DNA from: Gemmatimonadota bacterium
GTDB taxonomy: Bacteria > Gemmatimonadota > Gemmatimonadetes > Gemmatimonadales > Gemmatimonadaceae
DNA length: 64,000 bases
NCBI GenBank assembly: GCA_026387935.1
Contig: JAPLKU010000005.1
Span: forward strand, 1 to 64,000
Reading direction: 5' to 3'
Shown here: in pieces, positions 51,640 to 58,800 of the stretch
Position numbering within the stretch: the first letter of the stretch is position 1
How the letters are laid out: each line of letters starts with the position of its first letter
Made by a program: the position numbers and the translations under genes
The notes under the pieces: model-generated
Databases searched by the model: none
What the model saw: only the letters and a program-made list of their open reading frames with translations
Told to the model about the DNA's origin: nothing

Positions 51640-52797
51640 CTAGACCGAAAACTTCCGGACGAACTGTCCGTTGTTCTCCCACTGCGTCTTCTTCGGATCC
51701 ACCACCGACTGCTCGGGCTGCAGCACGCCGTGCGCGTCCGTCGCGCGGGAGACGATCGTGTGCTCTCCCGCCTTAAGACCGTCCCACGAGTAGCTGAAGA
51801 GCTTCCACGAGAACTCGGTGTTCTGCGGATCGAAGGTCGCGCGCTGCCAGGGCCCGTCGTCGAGGCGTACTTCCACGCTCCGCAGCGGCAGATTGCCGCC
51901 GAGTGCGAAGCCGTGCGCCGTGTACTTCGTGCCGCTACGCGTGAGCCGCGCGACCATGGACTTCACGCGGATGCGGTCGACAAGTGATTCGTTCCAGACC
52001 GTCTCTTCGCCCACCTGTTCCGGCTTGAAGGTCACATAGTCGCGCGTCATGAAGCGCCCGATGAAACGCGTGTCCTGTGCGTGAATGCGGTCGAGCCATT
52101 TCACGTTCGCCACGCCGTACCAACCCGGCACGATCAATCGCACCGGAAATCCGTGAATAGGCGCCAGCGGCTGGCCGTTCATTTCCCAGGCGAGCATGAC
52201 TTCGGGGCGCTGCGCATCCTCAGGGTAGAGGCTGCGGCCGAAATGCTGCTCCACTTCCATCTCTCCGGAGCGGCCGTGCGTTACTTTCTCCTTTCCCTTG
52301 TCCGTGCCGAAGAACACCACTTCGCGCGCGTTCTTGTCGACGCCGGCATCACGCAGAAGGTCGCGGAGGCGCGTGCCCGTCCACTTGGCATTGCCGGTGA
52401 GCCGATTCAATGAAGTCGGACTGCTGCCGCCACACTCGAAGCCGACGATCTGCTCGAATTTCGGGCGCTTCTTGAGTTCGTCCAGCGTGAGGGACAGCGG
52501 CTTGTTGAACATGCCCGTCAGCTTCAGCATGTACTTCGCCGGATCCACCTCGGCCGTGCCGTAGTGCTGTACGAGGTAAAAATCTTCATTTGCCGTAATG
52601 AACTTCGTGCGGTCCACTGTGCGCGTGTCGAGGCTGCCGCGCGCGACGAAGTTGGCGGGAGTGTCGGTCCATGGGATCACCTCGTCGCCCTGCTGCTGGA
52701 TTGAGCCGAGAATTTCGTCCCAGTTTCCGATGGCAGCGAATGAAGCGGCGGCTGCGCTGCTCCGCAGAAGGGTGCGGCGGGAGATGTCGTTGGTCAT
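51640..52797 (-). CDS. Sulfite oxidase-like molybdopterin oxidoreductase, Tat-exported
   Basis: A 385-residue molybdoenzyme of the sulfite oxidase family. A Tat signal (ISRRTLLRSSAAAASFAAIG) is at the N-terminus. The molybdenum ligand is Cys122 in VGFECGGSSPTSLNRL; HGFPVRLIVPGWYGVANVKW and LAWEMNGQPLAPIHG contact the cofactor. From about residue 275 there is the Ig-like Mo-co oxidoreductase dimerisation domain (VRLDDGPWQRATFDP). The class includes sulfite dehydrogenases (SorA-like) and enzymes of unknown substrate. No cytochrome subunit is adjacent. It lies within 2 kb of msrPQ but is distinct from MsrP, which lacks the dimerisation domain. Confidence 0.9.
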   Translation of the reverse strand: MTNDISRRTLLRSSAAAASFAAIGNWDEILGSIQQQGDEVIPWTDTPANFVARGSLDTRTVDRTKFITANEDFYLVQHYGTAEVDPAKYMLKLTGMFNKPLSLTLDELKKRPKFEQIVGFECGGSSPTSLNRLTGNAKWTGTRLRDLLRDAGVDKNAREVVFFGTDKGKEKVTHGRSGEMEVEQHFGRSLYPEDAQRPEVMLAWEMNGQPLAPIHGFPVRLIVPGWYGVANVKWLDRIHAQDTRFIGRFMTRDYVTFKPEQVGEETVWNESLVDRIRVKSMVARLTRSGTKYTAHGFALGGNLPLRSVEVRLDDGPWQRATFDPQNTEFSWKLFSYSWDGLKAGEHTIVSRATDAHGVLQPEQSVVDPKKTQWENNGQFVRKFSV

Positions 52798-52893
52798 GTG
52801 AGCCTCAAGGGGAAAAGCTGCAATGCTCTGCAGAAACTACGGCGAGCGGGCCGTTATCGCACCGCTCGGCAAACGAATTCAACGTCGAGCCGG

Positions 52894-54279
52894 CTATGGA
52901 ACCCGAACTGACTCGAGTGCCCTGGACCCGCCGCCAATCACGAAACCCGTGGCCTTGCCGTTCACGACATCGAAGGCCACGCGCCCCGGTCCGCGAGCCG
53001 TGAACACGTGGTTGCCCTGGCTCGCCAGCTTCACTCCGGCCGGCTGGCCGTCCTGCTGAAACATCAGCGCCTCGTTCTCATCGTAGAGGCGAACGCCGGC
53101 CTTGGATCCATCCGGCCGCGTGATGGCGTACCGCCCGACGTACTGCGCACGTTCCTCTGCAGTGGTCGGCAGATCCTTTGGTGGTGGCGGAACTCGGCGC
53201 GGAACGCCAAGCACCGCGCGCGCCAGCGCGTCCGCCACGGCATCTGACGGCGCGGGCGACGTGTTCGCGAGCACGACCACGGTGAGCGAGTCGTCGGGAA
53301 AGTGCGAGAGGAACGAAATGAATCCGTTGATGCCGCCACCGTGCGAAATCACACGGTGCGTTCCTGCCGTATCCGCTGTGAGGCCGAAGCCGTAACTCAT
53401 CGGCCGGCCACTCGGCAGCTTTACGGGCGTCGTCATGTCGCGGAATGACGTCGCGTTCACGATGCGTCCGGCGTGCAGCCGCGTCGTCCACGACACGAGG
53501 TCGCCGACGGTCGAGCAGAGCGATCCTGCCGCGTACGGCAGGTCCATTGAGAGGAAGTCGCTGTTCGTAAATCCGTTCGCGCCCTTGTCGTAGCCCTGCG
53601 CGCGGCGCGGAATCAGTTTCTTCGTATCGCAATACGTACTGCCCGCGAGTCCATGCGGTGCGAACAGCCGCTCGGCGAGGTAGTCACCGTATTTCTTGCC
53701 GGTGACTTTCTCGATGATCATGCCGAGCATGAAGTAGCCGGTGTTGTTGTAATAGAAGTGCGTGCCCGGCTCAAACTGGAGCGAATCCTTCGCGATGACA
53801 CTGATCAACGAGTCGTGCGAGAGGTCCATCCGCATCACCGTGCCGAACCGGCTGCCGACGTCAGTGTAGCTCGGAATGCCGGATGTGTGGTTGAGCAGAT
53901 GGCGCAGCAGGATCTTCCGGCCATGCGTCGGGAAGGTCAGCCCGTACTTCGTGATGTCGTCGTCAAGATTAAGCTTGCCTTCCTGCACCAGCTGCATGAT
54001 GGCGGACGATGTGAACTGCTTGGTGATAGAGCCGATCCGAAACACCGTTTGTGGCGTGGCCGCGAGCTGGTTCTCGACATCGGCGAATCCGTAGCCCTTC
54101 ATGAGCAACGTGTCGCGCCCCTTCACGACGGCGACTGTCATGCCCGCGACGGCTCCCGCTTTCACAGGCGCGCCGGCGATGGAGTCGAGGCGCGCGATGA
54201 GCGCGGCGCGCGAGGGGGATTGAGCGGCAAGGCTCACCCCGACAACGGACGCACAGGCAATGAGGTGACAGCTACGCAT
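52894..54279 (-). CDS. Serine hydrolase, beta-lactamase class C-like (S12), exported
   Basis: A 461-residue exported hydrolase. The start at 54279 has GGGGGAG eight bases upstream and gives a signal peptide ending in GVSLAAQ. The catalytic motifs are SITK (Ser84, Lys87), YYNNTGYF (Tyr general base) and SHGGGINGF. A C-terminal domain of about 100 residues (AQYVGRYAITRPDG onwards) resembles the DUF3471-type tail found on such esterases and peptidases. It differs from the lipoprotein paralogue at 5.4 kb, which is anchored and has another tail. It is 35 bp downstream of the MATE exporter gene on the same strand, probably in the same transcript. Confidence 0.9.
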   Translation of the reverse strand: MRSCHLIACASVVGVSLAAQSPSRAALIARLDSIAGAPVKAGAVAGMTVAVVKGRDTLLMKGYGFADVENQLAATPQTVFRIGSITKQFTSSAIMQLVQEGKLNLDDDITKYGLTFPTHGRKILLRHLLNHTSGIPSYTDVGSRFGTVMRMDLSHDSLISVIAKDSLQFEPGTHFYYNNTGYFMLGMIIEKVTGKKYGDYLAERLFAPHGLAGSTYCDTKKLIPRRAQGYDKGANGFTNSDFLSMDLPYAAGSLCSTVGDLVSWTTRLHAGRIVNATSFRDMTTPVKLPSGRPMSYGFGLTADTAGTHRVISHGGGINGFISFLSHFPDDSLTVVVLANTSPAPSDAVADALARAVLGVPRRVPPPPKDLPTTAEERAQYVGRYAITRPDGSKAGVRLYDENEALMFQQDGQPAGVKLASQGNHVFTARGPGRVAFDVVNGKATGFVIGGGSRALESVRVP

Positions 54280-54314
54280 GAGCAGATCTCCCCCGGTCCT
54301 GCGACCGGAATGTT

Positions 54315-55730
54315 CTAGTGCGCCGCGCTCCGGCCGAGATCGACCTTGATGTTGCGCCACTTCCCTTGATTGAACCGGATCACGCTGAGTGTGCAGCGCG
54401 TGAAGTGGCCGGCCAGAATCGCGAGCCAGATGTGCAGCGGCTCGAGCGTCCCGAACTGCCGCACGGTGAAACAGATGCCCAGCGGAATCATCACCTGCGA
54501 CACAATCGAGATATAGAGCGGGCTCCTCGTGTCGCCGGTGCCCTGCAGGCCGCCGGTGTAGGTGAGCGCTACGGTGATGAACAACCCGGACAGTGCCAGT
54601 ACACGCAACAACTGCGTGCCAATTTCGATGACCATCGGCTCGTGCATGCCAAACAGGGCGAGCAGCTGCGTGGGAATCAGTAGAAACGTCGCGCCGATGA
54701 CGGCCGCGCCGGTGAGCCCGTAACGCGCGGCGACGTGCACGCCTTCAACGGCGCGGTCGGGTTGGCCAGCGCCAAGGTTCTGGCCGGCGATTGCGGCCGC
54801 TGCGCCAAGCAGTCCCTGCGACGTCCACGTGATGAACGAAAACAATTCCGTGTAGCCAACGGCGAACGTCGCTTGCGCCTCAGCACCATGCGCAACGGAG
54901 CCGATGAATCCAAGCATCAGCACGCCGCCGACGTTCATCGCGATGCCCTGAATACCGGTGGGCAAGCCGAACTTGAACAGCGACTTGATGATCGTCCAAT
55001 CGGGCGCGTAGCCCTGGTGCTTCGGAAACGAGACGACCCATCCGCCTGCCCAGAGCTTATAGATGGAGTAGATGCCGAGCAGACCGAACGCCGTCACGGT
55101 TCCCATCGCCGCGCCCTTCGTGCCGAACGCGGGAATCGGTCCGAGGCCGCGGATGAGAATCACGTTGAAGGTGATGTTCAGCACGGTCACCGCCATGCCA
55201 AGCTTCATCGGCGTTTTCGCGTCGCCGGCCGAGCGCAGCGCGCCACCGAGCATGAAGAAAATCAGCATGCCACTGCTGAACACGAACATCGTCCGCAGGA
55301 AGGGCAGCGCTTCGGCTTGTACCGCCGGCGAGGCGTTCACCAAGCCCAGCAGCCAGGGCGAGAGGAAGTATCCTGCCGGCGCGAGAATCCCCAGCGACAT
55401 CCCAATCGCCGTGAGGAATGCTTGATATACGGTGCGATCGACCTTCTCGTGATCGCCGGCGCCGGCAAAGCGCGCGACGAGCACACTCATCCCCGTGAAC
55501 AGGGATGAAATAAAGACGATGACAACGAGAAAAATCTGCCAACTCACGCCAATCGCCGCGTTCGCCGTGAAGCCGACGAAGTTGCCGACAAGGGCATGGT
55601 CAATGACGCCCTGAAGTCCTCCAATCACGTTCGTAACCACCGCTGGCCAGGCGAGCTTCCAAACGGCCGAGCTCAGGTGGCCTTCAACGATTGAACGGTC
55701 GAACGTCTTGCTCGGGGCTGGTCCGGACAT
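54315..55730 (-). CDS. MATE family efflux transporter
   Basis: A 471-residue protein with twelve predicted membrane helices arranged as two similar halves. MATE signatures include WKLAWPAVVTNVIGGLQGVI at the N-terminus, FLRTMFVFSSGMLIFFMLGG and GDAKTPMKLGMAV in the first half, and AIAGQNLGAGQPDRAVEGV and LQGTGDTRSPLYISIV in the second. MATE proteins export cationic drugs, dyes or metabolites using a sodium or proton gradient. It is divergent from the 2-oxoglutarate dehydrogenase gene; the 162 bp between them contain no other gene. Confidence 0.93.
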   Translation of the reverse strand: MSGPAPSKTFDRSIVEGHLSSAVWKLAWPAVVTNVIGGLQGVIDHALVGNFVGFTANAAIGVSWQIFLVVIVFISSLFTGMSVLVARFAGAGDHEKVDRTVYQAFLTAIGMSLGILAPAGYFLSPWLLGLVNASPAVQAEALPFLRTMFVFSSGMLIFFMLGGALRSAGDAKTPMKLGMAVTVLNITFNVILIRGLGPIPAFGTKGAAMGTVTAFGLLGIYSIYKLWAGGWVVSFPKHQGYAPDWTIIKSLFKFGLPTGIQGIAMNVGGVLMLGFIGSVAHGAEAQATFAVGYTELFSFITWTSQGLLGAAAAIAGQNLGAGQPDRAVEGVHVAARYGLTGAAVIGATFLLIPTQLLALFGMHEPMVIEIGTQLLRVLALSGLFITVALTYTGGLQGTGDTRSPLYISIVSQVMIPLGICFTVRQFGTLEPLHIWLAILAGHFTRCTLSVIRFNQGKWRNIKVDLGRSAAH

Positions 55731-55892
55731 TCACGGAATGTAGGGGACGGGTACGACGAGCCGGGCAATACGCGTCGAACGGCTCAGGCTGGCGCTGCCG
55801 CCTGCCCTCGGTGTGGCTTCGCAACCCCTTCGCGCGTCTATGGTTGGCTGGTTTCACGCCGTACGTTCACCCCAGAGCTAAATTCCAACTCC

Positions 55893-58781
55893 ATGGTCGA
55901 GCCCGCAACCTCCGTGTTCAACGACGCTTACATCGCCGAGATGTATGAGCTTTGGCTCAGCAATCCGGTCGTGGTGGAAGAGTCGTGGCGGAATTTTTTT
56001 GTGCTTGCTCAGCGGTACGGCGGAGCGAGCCCGGCGTGGGCGCCCGCACCAGCGGTTGCGGCATCCGCTTCGCCCGCACCTGGCGCTTGGGCACCCGCAC
56101 CACCGCCAGTCCTCGCGCTAATCGCCCCATCACCCTCGCACCCAGCACCTCCGGGGCCCCCAGCGCCCGCTGTCCTCAGCACCGACCAGGACTTCGCACG
56201 CCGCGTTGTTGGTATCTCTCGCTATCTGAACTCCATCCGCCGCTACGGCTATCTCGCCGTGCAGCTCGATCCGCTTGGCTCGCCTCCACTTGGCGCCGCG
56301 GAACTCACCCTTGAGCACTACGGCATCGCCGACGCTGACCTTGATCTCGTTTCCGGCGAGGCGCTCGGTTTTCCGCACCTGACAACCGGACGCGACGTCG
56401 CCGAGCGCCTCAAGTACCGCTACACGCGCAACATCGCCGTCGAGTTCGTTCATTGCGGCACAGACGAAGAGCGCCAGTGGTTCCGGCAGCTCTTCACCGC
56501 CGAACAACTCACGCGCCCACTCACGCCCGACGAGAAGCGCGCGTTGTTGAAGCGGCTCTCGCAGGTGGAAGGCCTCGAACGTTTCCTCGGTCGTGCGTTC
56601 GTTGGGTACAAGCGTTTCTCGCTCGAAGGCACCGACGCACTCGTGCCAATGCTCGATTCGGCACTTGAGGAGTCGGCAGCAGCCGGCGCGCGCCACGTGG
56701 CCATCTCCATGGCGCATCGTGGCCGACTGAATGTGCTCGCGCATGTGCTCGGAAAGCCGTTCGAGCATCTCTTTGCTGAGTTCAGCGGCCGTCATGATCA
56801 CCTCGGCGGCGCCGCGACTGGCGACGTGAAGTACCATCTCGGTTTTGACAACGATCTGCTGACGTCAGCCGGCCGGCCGCTGCATGTGGCGCTCGTGCCG
56901 AATCCGAGTCACCTCGAAGTGGTGAATCCCGTGCTGCAGGGCATGGCGCGCGCGCTGCAGCGGCATCAGGGCGATCCGTACGAACGCAATGAGTTTTCGG
57001 TGGTCCCCATCTGCATTCACGGCGACGCGGCGTTTCCTGGCGAAGGCATCGTCGCCGAAACGTTCAACCTCGCGCAGCTGCGTGGCTACAGCGTCGGCGG
57101 CACGTTGCACATCATCGTCAACAATCAAGTGGGCTTTACCACTGATCCTGTCGACTCTCGCTCGACGCGTTTTGCCAGCGATCTCGCGAAGGGTTTTGAG
57201 ATGCCGGTCATTCACGTCAACGCGGATGATCCGGAAGCGTGCGTGATCGCGATGCGCATCGCTGTGGCGTACCGCACGACGTTCGGACGTGATTTTCTCG
57301 TGGATCTTGTCGGCTATCGCCGGCATGGCCATAACGAAGGTGACGAGCCGGCCTACACGCAGCCGTTGCTCTACGACACGATTCGCGCGCACCCCACCGC
57401 ACGTAACATCTGGGGCGCGCGATTGGTCGGTGAGGACATGGTCGCTGCTGCGGATGTGGATGCCGCCGAGCGCGATGTGGCGAACTCCTTGCAGCGCATT
57501 TACGACACGTCGAAGGATGCGGCGGCCGTCCCGCACAAGTGGGAGCAGTTTGTGGAACCGGGCGCGCCGATTGTTACGTCGGTGCGGCAGGATTTGCTGC
57601 TCACGGTGAACGATGCGCTGCTCACCTGGCCGGACACCTTCACGCCGCATCCGCGACTCGCGAAGCAGCTCGAACGCCGTCGTGAGGTGATGGACGCTGT
57701 TGGCGGAATCGATTGGGGTCATGCAGAAACGCTCGCGTTCGCGAGTATCCTTGCCGATGGCATGAGCGTGCGCCTCAGTGGACAGGACGCCGAGCGCGGC
57801 ACGTTCTCGCACCGACACTCCGTACTGCGCGACGTGAAGACGGGGCAGAGCTGGACTCCACTGCAGCACATCGCCGGCACCGCGTCGGCGTTCGAGGTGT
57901 ACAACTCACCGCTCTCGGAGACCGCCGTCATGGGCTTCGAGTACGGCTTCAGCGTTGCCGCGGCGGACACGCTTGTCCTGTGGGAAGCGCAGTTCGGCGA
58001 TTTCGTGAACGTCGCGCAGCCGATCATCGACCAGTTCCTCTCGGCGGATCGCGCGAAGTGGGGGCAGGACTCCGGGCTCGTGCTGCTCCTGCCGCATGGC
58101 TACGAAGGCCAGGGGCCTGAGCACTCGAGCGCTCGCCTCGAACGGTTCCTGCAAATGGCCGCGGAGTCGAACCTGCGCATCGCGTACCCGAGCACACCGG
58201 CGCAGTACTTCCACATTCTCCGTCGGCAGGCGCTTACGCCATCGCGCCGTCCGCTGATCCTGATGCAGCCCAAGTCTTTGCTGCGCCTGCAGCAGGCGAT
58301 GTCCCGCCTCACTGATCTCAGTGAAGGCGCGTTCCATCCGGTGCTCGACGATCCGAATGGACCGGCGAAGCGCGAGAAGGTGACGCGCCTCGTGCTGTGC
58401 AGCGGCAAGATCTACTATGACCTCGCGGCGAAAACGATTCCGGATGATGTCGCCGTCGTACGCGTCGAGGAGCTGTATCCCTGGCCGCATGCGGATCTGA
58501 CGTGGCTGCTCGACGGTTACAAGTCTCTGCGCGAAGTCGTGTGGGCGCAGGAAGAGCCGAAGAACCAGGGTGCCTGGAGCTGGGCCGCACCGCGCCTGCG
58601 CGGCACGGTCGGCAATGTCGTAACGATCCGTTACGCCGGGCGCCCGGAACGTGCCAGCCCCGCCGAGGGGTATACACAGGCGCACAACGAAGAACAGGCC
58701 CGGATCGTAGCTGATGCACTCTCCACCGCACCGAGGTCGCCGGCAACCCGGCGCTCGAGCGGTGTGCTGCACGTCGTTTAG
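55893..58781 (+). CDS. sucA: 2-oxoglutarate dehydrogenase E1 component
   Basis: A 962-residue thiamine-diphosphate enzyme that decarboxylates 2-oxoglutarate in the TCA cycle and passes the succinyl group to E2. The N-terminal E2-binding motif is FNDAYIAEMYELWLSNP, followed by an unusually Ala/Pro-rich linker (about residues 42-95). Catalytic landmarks are MAHRGRLNVLAHVLGKP, GDVKYHLG, HGDAAFPGEGIVAETFNLAQ, GGTLHIIVNNQVGF (thiamine diphosphate/Mg) and FSHRHSVLRD. The C-terminal transketolase domain ends in YAGRPERASPAEGY. The E2 gene (sucB) is not adjacent; a secreted deacetylase follows 19 bp downstream. Confidence 0.96.
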   Translation: MVEPATSVFNDAYIAEMYELWLSNPVVVEESWRNFFVLAQRYGGASPAWAPAPAVAASASPAPGAWAPAPPPVLALIAPSPSHPAPPGPPAPAVLSTDQDFARRVVGISRYLNSIRRYGYLAVQLDPLGSPPLGAAELTLEHYGIADADLDLVSGEALGFPHLTTGRDVAERLKYRYTRNIAVEFVHCGTDEERQWFRQLFTAEQLTRPLTPDEKRALLKRLSQVEGLERFLGRAFVGYKRFSLEGTDALVPMLDSALEESAAAGARHVAISMAHRGRLNVLAHVLGKPFEHLFAEFSGRHDHLGGAATGDVKYHLGFDNDLLTSAGRPLHVALVPNPSHLEVVNPVLQGMARALQRHQGDPYERNEFSVVPICIHGDAAFPGEGIVAETFNLAQLRGYSVGGTLHIIVNNQVGFTTDPVDSRSTRFASDLAKGFEMPVIHVNADDPEACVIAMRIAVAYRTTFGRDFLVDLVGYRRHGHNEGDEPAYTQPLLYDTIRAHPTARNIWGARLVGEDMVAAADVDAAERDVANSLQRIYDTSKDAAAVPHKWEQFVEPGAPIVTSVRQDLLLTVNDALLTWPDTFTPHPRLAKQLERRREVMDAVGGIDWGHAETLAFASILADGMSVRLSGQDAERGTFSHRHSVLRDVKTGQSWTPLQHIAGTASAFEVYNSPLSETAVMGFEYGFSVAAADTLVLWEAQFGDFVNVAQPIIDQFLSADRAKWGQDSGLVLLLPHGYEGQGPEHSSARLERFLQMAAESNLRIAYPSTPAQYFHILRRQALTPSRRPLILMQPKSLLRLQQAMSRLTDLSEGAFHPVLDDPNGPAKREKVTRLVLCSGKIYYDLAAKTIPDDVAVVRVEELYPWPHADLTWLLDGYKSLREVVWAQEEPKNQGAWSWAAPRLRGTVGNVVTIRYAGRPERASPAEGYTQAHNEEQARIVADALSTAPRSPATRRSSGVLHVV

Positions 58782-58800
58782 AAACCGAGTCCCGGACTTC

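Noticed and set aside
5423-54279. The two S12 serine hydrolases as beta-lactamase resistance genes
   Set aside because: They belong to the broad class C-like esterase/peptidase group with extra C-terminal domains; no AmpC-specific features or AmpR-like regulator are present.
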